Made by a program: the position numbers and the translations under genes
Shown: positions 16,509-25,459 of the stretch, piece by piece
How positions within the stretch are numbered: position 1 is the stretch's first letter
How the letters are laid out: every line of letters starts with the position of its first letter
The notes under the pieces: model-generated
The model's input: the letters and a program-made list of their open reading frames with translations, nothing else
Database searches by the model: none
Told to the model about the DNA's origin: nothing
Assembly: GCA_015059145.1 (NCBI GenBank)
Contig: SVAZ01000005.1
Span: forward strand, 1 to 64,000
Reading direction: 5' to 3'
DNA from: Erysipelotrichaceae bacterium
GTDB taxonomy: Bacteria; Bacillota_I; Bacilli_A; Acholeplasmatales; Anaeroplasmataceae
Length of the DNA: 64,000 nucleotides

Positions 16509-17816
16509 ATGAGTTATTTTAATTTTGAAAAGATTAAGTATGAAGGTTCTAATTCAACAAACACATTAGCATTCAAGGAATATAATGAGGATGAGGTTGT
16601 ATTAGGAAAGCCTATGAAGGAGCATTTAAGATTTGCTATGAGCTGGTGGCATACTTTATCATCATTTGGATCAGATCCTTTTGGTGGTGAAACAATGAGC
16701 CGTAGCTGGATTAAGAAGGATGCTATAAAAACTGCAAAGGCAAAGGTTGATGCTGGTTTTGAATTCATGCAAAAACTTGGTATTCCATATTTTTGTTTTC
16801 ATGATAGAGATTTAATATCTGAGGGTAAGGATTTGAAGGAAACTAATGAATTGCTAGATGTTATTTCAGATTATATACTAGAAAAGATGAAGGCAACTGG
16901 TATTAAGTGCTTATGGGGTACTGCTAACTGCTTTAATAATAAAAGATATGTGCATGGTGCTGCTACTAGCTGTAATGCAGACGTGTTTGCATATGCTGCA
17001 GCACAAATTAAAAAAGCAATCGAAATTACTAAGAAGCTAGGTGGAGAAAATTATGTATTCTGGGGAGGTAGAGAAGGTTATGAAACTCTTCTTAATACTG
17101 ATACAGAACTTGAGTTAGATAATTTTGCTTATCTATTAAAGCTAGCTAAGGATTATGCAAATGAAATTGGTTTCAAGGGACAATTTTTAATTGAACCTAA
17201 ACCAAAGGAGCCAACTAAGCACCAATATGATTTTGATGTTCAAACTGTTTTAGGTTTTTTAAGAAAGTATAAGCTAGATAAGGACTTTAAGATGAATATT
17301 GAAGCAAACCATGCTACGTTAGCTGGACATACATTCCAGCATGAGCTTAATATCGCAAGAATAAATGGTGTTTTAGGATCAATTGATGCCAATCAAGGCG
17401 ATATGCTATTAGGCTGGGATACTGATCAATTCCCTACAAATATTTATGATGCAACAATGGCCATGTATGAGGTTATCAAAAATGGTGGTTTAAATAGCGG
17501 TGGATTAAACTTTGACTCAAAGGTTAGACGTGGTTCATTTACTGATGAGGATTTGGCAATTGCTTATATAGCAGGAATGGATACTTTTGCAAAGGGCTTA
17601 AAGGTTGCTGCAAAGCTATATGAAGATAAGGTTTTAGAGGAGTTTGTTGCTAAGAGATATTCATCATATAATAGTGGTATTGGCAAGAAAATTAGAGATA
17701 AGGAGGTTAGCTTTAAGGAACTAGAAAAATATGCATTAGGTAATTGCGAAATTACCAATGAATCAGGTAGACAAGAAATGCTAGAGTCTATCATAAATCA
17801 ATATATCTATAAATAA
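16509..17816 (+). CDS. xylA: Xylose isomerase (group II)
   Basis: A 435-residue enzyme, the typical length of group II xylose isomerases, which interconvert D-xylose and D-xylulose using two divalent metals. Seen: [18 protein letters not shown] (46-63), catalytic H98 with D99 and D101 (FCFHDRDL), [14 protein letters not shown], the metal-binding [16 protein letters not shown], and [31 protein letters not shown] provides the ribosome binding site. It is directly downstream of xylB. No terminator separates it from the rubrerythrin gene 28 bases later, so read-through is likely. Confidence 0.95.
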   Translation: MSYFNFEKIKYEGSNSTNTLAFKEYNEDEVVLGKPMKEHLRFAMSWWHTLSSFGSDPFGGETMSRSWIKKDAIKTAKAKVDAGFEFMQKLGIPYFCFHDRDLISEGKDLKETNELLDVISDYILEKMKATGIKCLWGTANCFNNKRYVHGAATSCNADVFAYAAAQIKKAIEITKKLGGENYVFWGGREGYETLLNTDTELELDNFAYLLKLAKDYANEIGFKGQFLIEPKPKEPTKHQYDFDVQTVLGFLRKYKLDKDFKMNIEANHATLAGHTFQHELNIARINGVLGSIDANQGDMLLGWDTDQFPTNIYDATMAMYEVIKNGGLNSGGLNFDSKVRRGSFTDEDLAIAYIAGMDTFAKGLKVAAKLYEDKVLEEFVAKRYSSYNSGIGKKIRDKEVSFKELEKYALGNCEITNESGRQEMLESIINQYIYK

Positions 17817-17844
17817 ATTTAAAATAGAGAAAGGAATGAAAAAT

Positions 17845-18381
17845 ATGAATAAATACGTAGGTACAAAAACTGAAAAGAATTTGTGGGAAGCATTTGCAGG
17901 TGAATCTCAAGCTAGAAACAAATACACTTACTTTGCATCTGTTGCAAAGAAGGCAGGCTATGAGCAAATTGCTGCTATTTTCTTACAAACAGCAGAAAAT
18001 GAAAAGGAGCATGCAAAGCTTTGGTTCAAGGAACTAGGTGAGCTTGGTGATACTGCTCAAAATTTATTACATGCTGCTGAAGGTGAAAATGCTGAATGGA
18101 CTGACATGTATGAACGAATGGCACAAGACGCAGAGGAAGAAGGCTTTACAGCACTTGCTGCAAAGTTCCGTGGTGTAGCTGCAATTGAAAAATCACATGA
18201 GGAAAGATATCGAGCACTTTTAAATAATGTTGAAACTAAGCAAGTGTTTGAAAAGGCTGGAATTGTTATGTGGGAATGTAGAAATTGTGGTCATTTAGTT
18301 GTTGGTACTAAGGCACCAGAATTATGTCCAGTATGTAATCATCCTCAAGGCTTCTTTGAGGTTAGAAAAGAAAACTATTAA
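17845..18381 (+). CDS. Rubrerythrin
   Basis: A 178-residue non-haem iron protein that reduces hydrogen peroxide in anaerobes using electrons from rubredoxin or NADH oxidoreductases. The ferritin-like diiron domain has glutamate ligands in [13 protein letters not shown] (15-27), [10 protein letters not shown] and [21 protein letters not shown]. The C-terminal rubredoxin domain has WECRNCGH and ELCPVCNHP cysteine pairs for one iron. AAAGGA lies 9 bases before ATG 17845; an in-frame ATG at 17836 sits right against it. Its presence indicates an anaerobic or oxygen-sensitive lifestyle. Confidence 0.95.
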   Translation: MNKYVGTKTEKNLWEAFAGESQARNKYTYFASVAKKAGYEQIAAIFLQTAENEKEHAKLWFKELGELGDTAQNLLHAAEGENAEWTDMYERMAQDAEEEGFTALAAKFRGVAAIEKSHEERYRALLNNVETKQVFEKAGIVMWECRNCGHLVVGTKAPELCPVCNHPQGFFEVRKENY

Positions 18382-18386
18382 AAATT

Positions 18387-18410
18387 AAAGGGGTTAGCCC
18401 CTTTTTTCTT
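18387..18410 (+). terminator. Rho-independent terminator
   Basis: AAAGGGG (18387-18393) pairs with CCCCTTT (18398-18404), then T run. Confidence 0.8.
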
Positions 18411-18488
18411 GTTTTTTATTTATATTAGTATTATAATAAAAACTGCTTATGGGACCCTTAAGGGCCTAAAAAGAAAGGAAATAAGAAT

Positions 18489-19130
18489 ATGAAAAACAGT
18501 TTACAAATCAAAAGACTAGTAGGTATTGCTAGTCTGGCAGCAGTTGTAATTGTATTACAACTTATTGCTACTTATCTACCATTTACAAAGCTATTTGGTG
18601 GAACAATAAGCATTACGCTTGCCCTAATTCCAATTGTCGTGGGAGCTATTTTATATGGCCCTGCAGGTGGTGCGATATTAGGTGCAGTAATGGGAGTTAT
18701 GGTTATTGTGGATCCTTCAACATTAGGTGTGTTTATGCCACATAATCCAGCAGCGACTATTATTTTATGCTTATTAAAATCTTCAGCAGCAGGAGCTGTT
18801 GCAGGCTTATTATTTAGAGTTCTATATAAAAAGAACTTCATTGTTGCAGTTATATTAGCAGCTATATCTGTGCCAATTATTAACACTACGTTATTTACTA
18901 TAGGTGCAGTATTATTCTTTTCAGATATTTATGGTGCTCAGGGATTCTCAGCCTTTGGTGTCATTATCGGATTAATTTGGGTTAATTTCTTGATTGAGAT
19001 GGCCGTAAATTCAATATTATCTCCAGCTGTATTACATATTGTTAGAGTTGCATCTCGCAATTATAATATTGGCTGTACTTTTGATATTGAAGAGGATGAA
19101 GTATTAGAGGAAGCAAAAGAAGAAATTTAG
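18489..19130 (+). CDS. panT: ECF transporter S component, probable pantothenate (PanT)
   Basis: A 213-residue membrane protein with about six hydrophobic segments and the look of an energy-coupling-factor substrate-binding subunit: a basic N-terminus (QIKRLVGIASLAA), repeated small-residue helices such as GPAGGAILGAVMGVM, and an acidic C-terminus. It sits 17 bases before coaX, the pantothenate kinase gene, which makes pantothenate the likely vitamin. The shared EcfA/EcfT module is not in this window. AAAGGAAATAAG precedes the ATG. The substrate assignment is from context. Confidence 0.75.
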   Translation: MKNSLQIKRLVGIASLAAVVIVLQLIATYLPFTKLFGGTISITLALIPIVVGAILYGPAGGAILGAVMGVMVIVDPSTLGVFMPHNPAATIILCLLKSSAAGAVAGLLFRVLYKKNFIVAVILAAISVPIINTTLFTIGAVLFFSDIYGAQGFSAFGVIIGLIWVNFLIEMAVNSILSPAVLHIVRVASRNYNIGCTFDIEEDEVLEEAKEEI

Positions 19131-19147
19131 AATAGCAAGGTGATAAT

Positions 19148-19900
19148 ATGATTTTACTTATTGATGTTGGTAACACTAATATTGTGTTTGGCTTTGCAGA
19201 GGAAAAAAATCTGGTTCAAACATTTAGAGTTAAAACTTTAACTGATAAGACATCTGATGAATATTATCTATATATTAAGCCTATGCTTGATTCTTATATT
19301 ATAGATGATGTCATTATTTCATCAGTAGTGCCTGTTGTTACAAGTGCATTATATAAGGTGTTTAAGAAATATTTTAATATTGAAGCTAAAGCATTAGGTC
19401 CAGGTATAAAGACTGGAATTCAATTAAAGGTTGATGATCCTAAGACTGTAGGTTCTGATATTATTTGTGATGCTGCTGGTGCTATGGCATTTTATGATGA
19501 AGCAATTATAATTGATTTAGGCACTGCCTCTAAATATATTTATGTCAAAAATAATGTTTTTTTAGGTGTAAGCATTGCGCCTGGTGTTGCAGTTAGTATG
19601 AAGGCAATGATTTCTAGTGCTGCATTATTACCACAAGTAGAGCTTGTATGTCCTAAAAAGGTAATAGGAACTAACACAATCGCATGTATGCAATCTGGTG
19701 TTATTTTTGGAGCTGCATCACAGGTTGATGGTATGATTGATAGAATAATGGATGAGATTAATAATCATGATATTCCTGTAATTGCTACAGGTGGTTTATC
19801 TGGATTAATAACTCCGTTATGTAAGCACAGCATCGATAGAAAGGATAATCTAACATTGTTAGGCTTGTTAGAAATATATAATAAAAATTTGGTAGCATAA
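19148..19900 (+). CDS. coaX: Type III pantothenate kinase
   Basis: A 250-residue cytosolic enzyme of coenzyme A synthesis (pantothenate to 4'-phosphopantothenate). Seen: N-terminal LLIDVGNTNIVFGF (with the catalytic Asp), ISSVVP, IIDLGTAS, IAPGVAVSM and ATGGLSGLI. Two spots differ from the usual family: GADR is GSDI here and DFGTATT is DLGTASK. The Asp in GSDI and the Asp in the DLGT phosphate loop are retained, so activity is likely but residues should be checked. Downstream of panT, in one operon. Confidence 0.88.
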   Translation: MILLIDVGNTNIVFGFAEEKNLVQTFRVKTLTDKTSDEYYLYIKPMLDSYIIDDVIISSVVPVVTSALYKVFKKYFNIEAKALGPGIKTGIQLKVDDPKTVGSDIICDAAGAMAFYDEAIIIDLGTASKYIYVKNNVFLGVSIAPGVAVSMKAMISSAALLPQVELVCPKKVIGTNTIACMQSGVIFGAASQVDGMIDRIMDEINNHDIPVIATGGLSGLITPLCKHSIDRKDNLTLLGLLEIYNKNLVA

Positions 19901-19916
19901 TTTGCTACCTTTTTTA
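19891..19916 (+). terminator. Rho-independent terminator overlapping the coaX stop
   Basis: GGTAGCA (19891-19897) pairs with TGCTACC (19903-19909), then TTTTTT. Confidence 0.8.
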
Positions 19917-19927
19917 GAGGATTAATA

Positions 19928-20893
19928 ATGATTGGATATTATATATTAGCTGTTATAGCATTAATATTAATTATAATTTACATAGGTGCATATAGGTTTC
20001 ATTCGGCAATTTTTGGTAAAAGATTTGATGTGGATCCTAAGGTTAGATATTATACTAAGGAAGAATTTAATTTGAATTCTATAGATGTTGAATTTAACTG
20101 TGGAAAGGAAATACTTAAAGGAAGTATATTTTCATATGATAATCCAAAGACCAATAGAATTATTGTATATGCACACGGTATGTGGTCATCTACAAAGGCT
20201 TATATGCAGGACATTGAATATCTATGTAGAAATGGATATCTAGTATTTGGATTTGATTATATTGGTACCGATTCATCAACAGGTAAATCCATAGGTGCAC
20301 TTTCAAATGGATTAAAGTCACTAGATTATGCAATTAGTTTTATAAAGGAAAAATATAAAGATTATAATATTTATTTAGTTGGGCACTCTTGGGGTGCACA
20401 CAATAGTATAAACGTAACTAAGTATCATACTGATATTAAATGCGTTGTTGCCATTTCTCCATTTGTTACTTTGAAAAGATTACTTAAGGGAATGGTACCT
20501 AAATGCTTATGGTGGATGATAGGCTTTATCAAGCTTGTCGAATTTTTCAAGGTTGGAAAATACGCTTTATCGAATAGTAAAAAGGCTCTAAAAAAATTTA
20601 AGGGTAAGTCTTTAGTGATTCATTCCAGAGATGATCATATGGTTAATTACAAATTAAATACTTATTATCTAGAAAAAACATGTACAAGCACAAGTTTTTT
20701 AATTTTAGATGGTCATCAGCACAATCCTAATTATACTAAAGATGCTGTAATTGAGCTTGCTAATTATCTTAAAAAGCTCCGTAGCCTTCCTGTAGATGAA
20801 CAGGATTCATTTAAAGAAGAAACAAATTTTCATCCTCTTGGGGAGCTTGATTTAAATGTTATGAATAAAATAGTTGAATTCATAGAAGAATAA
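19928..20893 (+). CDS. Membrane-anchored alpha/beta hydrolase
   Basis: A 321-residue serine hydrolase with one N-terminal membrane helix (about residues 3-22). Expected fold elements are present: oxyanion AHGMWSS, nucleophile elbow GHSWGAH, a late acidic residue in HSRDDHMV and a histidine in DGHQHNP. It is similar in layout to YqkD/BAAT-type or lysophospholipase-like hydrolases. The substrate is unknown. It follows the coaX terminator by a few bases and has its own terminator. Confidence 0.78.
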   Translation: MIGYYILAVIALILIIIYIGAYRFHSAIFGKRFDVDPKVRYYTKEEFNLNSIDVEFNCGKEILKGSIFSYDNPKTNRIIVYAHGMWSSTKAYMQDIEYLCRNGYLVFGFDYIGTDSSTGKSIGALSNGLKSLDYAISFIKEKYKDYNIYLVGHSWGAHNSINVTKYHTDIKCVVAISPFVTLKRLLKGMVPKCLWWMIGFIKLVEFFKVGKYALSNSKKALKKFKGKSLVIHSRDDHMVNYKLNTYYLEKTCTSTSFLILDGHQHNPNYTKDAVIELANYLKKLRSLPVDEQDSFKEETNFHPLGELDLNVMNKIVEFIEE

Positions 20894-20918
20894 GGTGTTA
20901 AACCCTTATTTTTTTCTT
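20889..20918 (+). terminator. Rho-independent terminator overlapping the hydrolase stop
   Basis: AATAAGG (20889-20895) pairs with CCTTATT (20904-20910), then a T run. Confidence 0.65.
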
Positions 20919-20936
20919 TTATTTCGAGGCTACAAA

Positions 20937-20945
20937 TGGTATAAT
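20937..20945 (+). promoter_or_regulatory. Extended -10 promoter of the RelQ-like gene
   Basis: TG-G-TATAAT at 20937-20945, 17 bases before the start codon at 20963. Confidence 0.5.
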
Positions 20946-20962
20946 ATAGATGGTGATTTACG

Positions 20963-21664
20963 ATGATTTTACAAAAGACAGAAAGAATTAATTTGGTAAA
21001 GCTTAATGGTAAAACTACGCCCACAAGCTTTACCAAGGAACAAGAGGATTTATTAAAGGAATATTATAAGGTTGAAAGTGAATATCGTTATGCATTACGT
21101 GAAATGTCTGCAAAGCTTGAAAACCTAGATGATTACTGTCAAAGTAATTTTGACCATAATCCAATTCATCATATCGAATCTAGAATAAAGAATCCAGAAA
21201 GTATTTTAGAGAAAATGACAAGAAGAGAATATGATATGGACTTTGAATCTCTAAGAAAAAATGTATACGATATTGCTGGTATTCGAGTTGTATGTAATTA
21301 CATTAATGATATTTATCAAATCATTAATTTACTACAAAAACAAAAGGATTTAAATGTCATTTTAGAAAAGGATTATATTGTAAATCCTAAGGATACTGGA
21401 TATAGAAGCTTCCATATAGTATTTTCAATTGAAATGTATTTAAATGATGAAGTTAAAAATATACCTGTTGAAATTCAGTTTAGAACACTAGCGATGGATA
21501 TGTGGGCTTCTCTTGAGCATGAGCTACGCTATAAGAGCTCTAATAATTTGTCTGAAAAGGATAAGAAGAATTTAAGAAGATATTCTGATGATTTATATAA
21601 TGTTGATTTAAATATGCAAAGAGTATATATTTCAGCAATAGTAGGTGAATATGATAATGATTGA
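20963..21664 (+). CDS. Small alarmone synthetase, RelQ/YjbM-like
   Basis: A 233-residue single-domain (p)ppGpp synthetase, lacking the hydrolase and regulatory domains of long RelA/SpoT proteins. Seen: the synthetase core with SRIKNPESILEKMTRR, DIAGIRVVCNYINDIY, NPKDTGYRSFHIVF (substrate-binding GYRSxH) and the catalytic VEIQFRTLAMDMWASLEHEL. It makes pppGpp/ppGpp from ATP and GTP/GDP and acts as a stress signal. Slightly longer than Bacillus RelQ (about 211), with an extra N-terminal 20 residues. GGTGAT precedes the ATG. Its end overlaps the start of map by 8 bases. Confidence 0.88.
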   Translation: MILQKTERINLVKLNGKTTPTSFTKEQEDLLKEYYKVESEYRYALREMSAKLENLDDYCQSNFDHNPIHHIESRIKNPESILEKMTRREYDMDFESLRKNVYDIAGIRVVCNYINDIYQIINLLQKQKDLNVILEKDYIVNPKDTGYRSFHIVFSIEMYLNDEVKNIPVEIQFRTLAMDMWASLEHELRYKSSNNLSEKDKKNLRRYSDDLYNVDLNMQRVYISAIVGEYDND

Positions 21665-22466
21665 TTTTGATGCTTTAACAAAAAAATACAATAAATTAGG
21701 AATTCCTACTCCTGCTAAGAGATTGATAAAAACTCCGGAACAAATTGAAGGGATTAGAAAGGCTGGGATTATTAATACTCAGGTGCTTGATGAGGTGGCA
21801 AAAAATATTAAAGCTGGAATGTCTACTGAGGATATTAATATCATAGTTCATAATAAGACTATCGAACTAGGTGGTATACCAGCACCCTTAGGCTATGAGG
21901 GATTTCCTAAAAGCTGCTGTACCTCAGTAAATGACGAGGTTTGCCACGGGATACCTTCAGAGGATTGTATTTTAAAAAACGGAGATATAATAAATGTAGA
22001 TTGTACTACAATTTATAATGGGTACTATGCTGATGCCTCTCGAATGTTTTGTATAGGACAATGCAGCAATGAAGCTTTAAATTTGGTTAAGGTTTGTAAG
22101 GAATCCTTAGATTTAGCTGTGAAGGAGCTAAAGCCTTTTTCTAGATTAAGAGATATTGGATATAACATTGAAACTCATGTTAAGGCTAATGGATATTCTG
22201 TAGTTCATGAAATAGGTGGACATGGTGTTGGTAATGACTTCCATGAGGAGCCATTTGTTTATCACTTTGGTAAAAAAGGCACTGGTATGGTGTTATTTCC
22301 AGGTATGGTAATTACTATTGAGCCAATGGTTAATGAGGCTTCTAGGCATGTGTTTTTAGATGCTGATAACAATTGGACAATTTATACAGAGGATGGCGGA
22401 TTATCTGCTCAATATGAATATACTGTATTAATTAAAGAGGATGGTATAGAAATATTAGCTTATTAA
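21657..22466 (+). CDS. map: Methionine aminopeptidase, type I
   Basis: A 269-residue metalloprotease that removes the initiator methionine from nascent proteins. The five conserved metal ligands are in place: Asp in VDCTTIYNG and Asp in YADASRMF, His in HEIGGHGVG, Glu in TIEPMV and Glu in QYEYTV. The ATG at 21657 is 8 bases after AGGTGA; in-frame starts at 21645 (GTG) and 21651 (ATG) lie inside or against that site. There is no SEC-C zinc finger. It overlaps the RelQ-like gene, so the two are coupled. Confidence 0.92.
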   Translation: MIDFDALTKKYNKLGIPTPAKRLIKTPEQIEGIRKAGIINTQVLDEVAKNIKAGMSTEDINIIVHNKTIELGGIPAPLGYEGFPKSCCTSVNDEVCHGIPSEDCILKNGDIINVDCTTIYNGYYADASRMFCIGQCSNEALNLVKVCKESLDLAVKELKPFSRLRDIGYNIETHVKANGYSVVHEIGGHGVGNDFHEEPFVYHFGKKGTGMVLFPGMVITIEPMVNEASRHVFLDADNNWTIYTEDGGLSAQYEYTVLIKEDGIEILAY

Positions 22467-22478
22467 AGGGATGATATT

Positions 22479-23762
22479 ATGCTTATTCACGATGGAGCTT
22501 TAAAGGCTTTAAGAATTTTAAAATTAAATAGCTTTGAAGCATATATAGTAGGTGGTGCCGTAAGGGACCACTTTTTAGGCCTTCAATCTCAGGATATTGA
22601 TATTGTTACAAATGCTAAGCTTCATGAAATAGAAAATATCTTTAGTGATTATAAAATTGTTAAATATAAAAAAGGACACACCTATGGAGTATTGATTAAC
22701 AATATGTTTGTTGAAATATCTACCTTTGATGGTGATAATATATATGAGGATTTAATGAATAGAGATTTTACTATTAACGCAATAGCTTACAGCTTGGATA
22801 ATGGATTTGTCGATCCGTTTAATGGTATAGAAGCTATTGAGGATAAAATACTAAAATCACCTAAAGCATTTGATGAAATGATAGCTCATGATCCATTAAG
22901 AATATTAAGAGCTATTAGATTTTCTATTTCATTAGATATGAAAATATCTGAGGAATTAAAGGAAGCATTAAATAAAAATGCTTATTTACTTGAGCAGGTA
23001 AATAAGCAGCGCTTTACAAAGGATTTAAATATTATTTTAGAATCTAGTAAACCATCTGTCTATATAAGAGATTATTTTGAGGTTTTTGCACAAATTTTTA
23101 AACCACTACGTGAATGCTATAATTTTCAACAGCATTCTAATTGGCATCATTTAGATGTTTTAGAGCATACATTAGCTGTATTAGACTATACAAAGCCTAA
23201 TCTGGTATTAAGGCTTACAGCATTGCTCCATGATATAATGAAGCCTAGTGCGTTCACATTAGACTCTAATGGAATTGGACATTTTTATAATCATCATATT
23301 TTATCTAAGGATTATGCTATACAAATATTATCAAAGCTTTCATATTCAAATGAAGTAATTAATAGAGTTGCTAGATTGATATATTATCATGATAGAAGTA
23401 TGTCACTTAAGAAAGCATCTTTATTGAAATTTCTAAATAAAGTTGGAGATAAAGATCTTGATTTATATTTTGATTTAAGAAGGGCAGATATTACTGGACA
23501 AAACCCTAGCTTGATTTATAGATTAAATGATATAGATAAAATTGAAAAAATAATTAATGAATATATTAAGAATAAGGAGCCTTATAAATTAGCTAATTTA
23601 AAAATTGATGGTAATCATTTATTATCTATGGGATATACTCAGGAAAGGATAAAGATCATATTAGAGGATGTGTTAAGCAAGACTATAAGTGGTCAATTAG
23701 CTAATGAAAGAGATATATTAATTAAATATGTGACTGATATCAAAAAAAAGGAATTACAATGA
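22479..23762 (+). CDS. cca: CCA-adding tRNA nucleotidyltransferase
   Basis: A 427-residue class II nucleotidyltransferase that adds or repairs the 3' CCA end of tRNAs. The head domain begins with YIVGGAVRDHFLG and the metal-binding DIDIVT, then NRDFTINAIAYS and the ERxxxE-like neck RILRAIRFSI. An HD-type domain is seen after about residue 220 (HHLDVLEHTLAVLD, LLHDIMKP), giving extra phosphohydrolase potential. Both tRNA genes in the window encode CCA, so here the enzyme would mainly repair. It is probably co-transcribed with map, 12 bases upstream. Confidence 0.92.
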   Translation: MLIHDGALKALRILKLNSFEAYIVGGAVRDHFLGLQSQDIDIVTNAKLHEIENIFSDYKIVKYKKGHTYGVLINNMFVEISTFDGDNIYEDLMNRDFTINAIAYSLDNGFVDPFNGIEAIEDKILKSPKAFDEMIAHDPLRILRAIRFSISLDMKISEELKEALNKNAYLLEQVNKQRFTKDLNIILESSKPSVYIRDYFEVFAQIFKPLRECYNFQQHSNWHHLDVLEHTLAVLDYTKPNLVLRLTALLHDIMKPSAFTLDSNGIGHFYNHHILSKDYAIQILSKLSYSNEVINRVARLIYYHDRSMSLKKASLLKFLNKVGDKDLDLYFDLRRADITGQNPSLIYRLNDIDKIEKIINEYIKNKEPYKLANLKIDGNHLLSMGYTQERIKIILEDVLSKTISGQLANERDILIKYVTDIKKKELQ

Positions 23763-23777
23763 AGTAATTCCTTTTTT
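23743..23777 (+). terminator. Rho-independent terminator overlapping the cca stop
   Basis: An A run plus GGAATTAC (23750-23757) pairs with GTAATTCC (23764-23771) plus a T run. Confidence 0.8.
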
Positions 23778-23782
23778 ATATG

Positions 23783-23814
23783 AAAAATAAAAGGTACATA
23801 GAATTATGTACCTT
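23783..23814 (-). terminator. Terminator of tRNA-Lys
   Basis: AAGGTACATA (23791-23800) and TATGTACCTT (23805-23814) form a 10-bp stem; on the minus strand it is followed by TTATTTTT. Confidence 0.75.
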
Positions 23815-23825
23815 AGTAGCTAAAC

Positions 23826-23901
23826 TGGTGGGCCCCTGGAGACTCGAACTCCAGACCCACTGATTAAGAGTCAGTTGCTCTACCAACTGAGCTAGGGGCC
23901 C
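23826..23901 (-). tRNA. tRNA-Lys (anticodon CTT)
   Basis: On the minus strand a 76-base cloverleaf: acceptor GGGCCCC/GGGGCCC, D-arm GCTCAGTTGGTAGAGC, anticodon loop CTCTTAA with anticodon CTT, T-arm GGAGTTCGAGTCTCC, discriminator A and encoded CCA. CTT reads AAG lysine codons. Confidence 0.97.
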
Positions 23902-23922
23902 GTTTTGCTTACTGCAATAACA

Positions 23923-23950
23923 ATTATATCAAATATAAATTTTAAGTCAA
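23923..23950 (-). promoter_or_regulatory. Promoter of tRNA-Lys
   Basis: On the minus strand, TTGACT (23945-23950), a 16-base spacer and TATAAT (23923-23928). Confidence 0.65.
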
Positions 23951-24011
23951 CAACTTTTTTAAAAAAGTTATAAATTTTTTTATTGTTCATAAAATAATAT
24001 AGGTGGTTTTG

Positions 24012-25430
24012 ATGAAGGTAAATAAATTGTGTCGAAGATTAGGGTTACCTCTTGCTATTTTTAATCATGATATATTTCAAATTACTGATGATAGTAGAAG
24101 CTGTATTGAAAACTCTATTTTTTTTGCAATTAGTGGTAGCAGGATAGATGGACACGATTTAATTGATAAGGCTATTGATAATGGAGCGGCCACAATATTT
24201 CTAGAACATAAGGTTAAGGAAAGATTAGGAGTTAATTATATATATTGCCATAGTACTAAAAGGTATTTGGCTATAGCTTTAAAGGAATATCATAAGTATG
24301 CTACTAAAAGGCTAAAGATAATAGGTGTAATTGGAACTAATGGTAAAACTACAACTTCTACCTTAATTTATAATTATTTACAATTTATAAATTTGAATTC
24401 TATGCTTATTGGATCTAATGGTTGTTATGCAAAGGACTTTTATCATCAGCATGAAAATACTACTCCAAAGGCTACTGAATTATATAGCTATTTTGAGTAT
24501 GCAAGAAATCATAAAATTAAATATATAGTCATGGAGATTTCTAGTATTGCAGTTAGTGAGCTTAGAGTATTGGGGATAGATTTTAATACAATTATTTATA
24601 CTAACTTTAGTGAGGATCATTTAGATTATCATAAAACAATGGATAGATATTTATTTGCAAAGCTTATACCTTTTTATAAGCTTCAGGAAAATAAAAATGT
24701 TATTGTAAATTTAGATGATAAATTTAGTGAATATGTTATTAAGCATTCGACGGCAAATATTATTGGATACTCAATTAGGAATGAATCTAAATATAAGGTT
24801 AGCAATTTAATTCATAATGAATATGGTATGGAAATGGATATTAATAATATACATGTAAGGAGTAATCTTTTAGGAAGGTTTAATGCTTATAATATATTGC
24901 CTTTGTTTTCCTTGTGTGAAGCATTATCAATTTCAAGCACGTGCATTCCAGAATTTTTGAATCAATTTAAGCAGGTTGATGGAAGAATGAATGTCTTTGA
25001 GTTAAATGGAAGAAATGTTATTATAGATTACGCTCATACAGAGGAAGCAATTAAAAGTGTGATAAAAGTGGTTAAAGAGCTAGCAAAGGGAGATATTTAT
25101 ATTGTATTAGGCTGTGGTGGTAATCGTGAGCGAGAAAAGAGAACTAAGATAGGGAAGCTATTGGATAATGAAAAATGTATAAATATTATTACAAGTGACA
25201 ATTCTAGATTTGAGAATCCAGAGGATATAATAAATGAAATACTTTTAGGTTTTAGTCAAAGACCTATAGTAATTATAGATCGTAAGGAAGCTATTATGTA
25301 TGCGTTAAATAAATCAAAGGAAAATGATTATATTTTAATTTTAGGAAAAGGAGTAGAAAATTATTTGGATATAAATGGTAAAAAGGAACCTTATTCTGAT
25401 TTGGATGTAATCAATGAATATAGAGGATGA
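24012..25430 (+). CDS. murE: UDP-MurNAc-tripeptide synthetase (MurE)
   Basis: A 472-residue Mur ligase that adds the third amino acid to UDP-MurNAc-L-Ala-D-Glu. Seen: ATP loop GVIGTNGKTTT (about 104-114), TTPKATEL with substrate residues, EISSIAVSE, DYAHT and a C-terminal domain containing SDNSRFENP. The last motif corresponds to DNPR of meso-diaminopimelate-adding enzymes; the retained Arg favours DAP over lysine, with Ser for Pro. The ATG at 24012 is 5 bases after AGGTGG. mraY follows by 29 bases; murF is not in the cluster. Confidence 0.88.
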   Translation: MKVNKLCRRLGLPLAIFNHDIFQITDDSRSCIENSIFFAISGSRIDGHDLIDKAIDNGAATIFLEHKVKERLGVNYIYCHSTKRYLAIALKEYHKYATKRLKIIGVIGTNGKTTTSTLIYNYLQFINLNSMLIGSNGCYAKDFYHQHENTTPKATELYSYFEYARNHKIKYIVMEISSIAVSELRVLGIDFNTIIYTNFSEDHLDYHKTMDRYLFAKLIPFYKLQENKNVIVNLDDKFSEYVIKHSTANIIGYSIRNESKYKVSNLIHNEYGMEMDINNIHVRSNLLGRFNAYNILPLFSLCEALSISSTCIPEFLNQFKQVDGRMNVFELNGRNVIIDYAHTEEAIKSVIKVVKELAKGDIYIVLGCGGNREREKRTKIGKLLDNEKCINIITSDNSRFENPEDIINEILLGFSQRPIVIIDRKEAIMYALNKSKENDYILILGKGVENYLDINGKKEPYSDLDVINEYRG

Positions 25431-25459
25431 TTGCCTCATAGAATTAAGTGGTGATTCTT

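Noticed and set aside
18430-18488. Riboswitch ahead of panT
   Set aside because: Only a short palindrome (CCCTTAAGGG) is visible; it is too short to be a known ligand-binding RNA.
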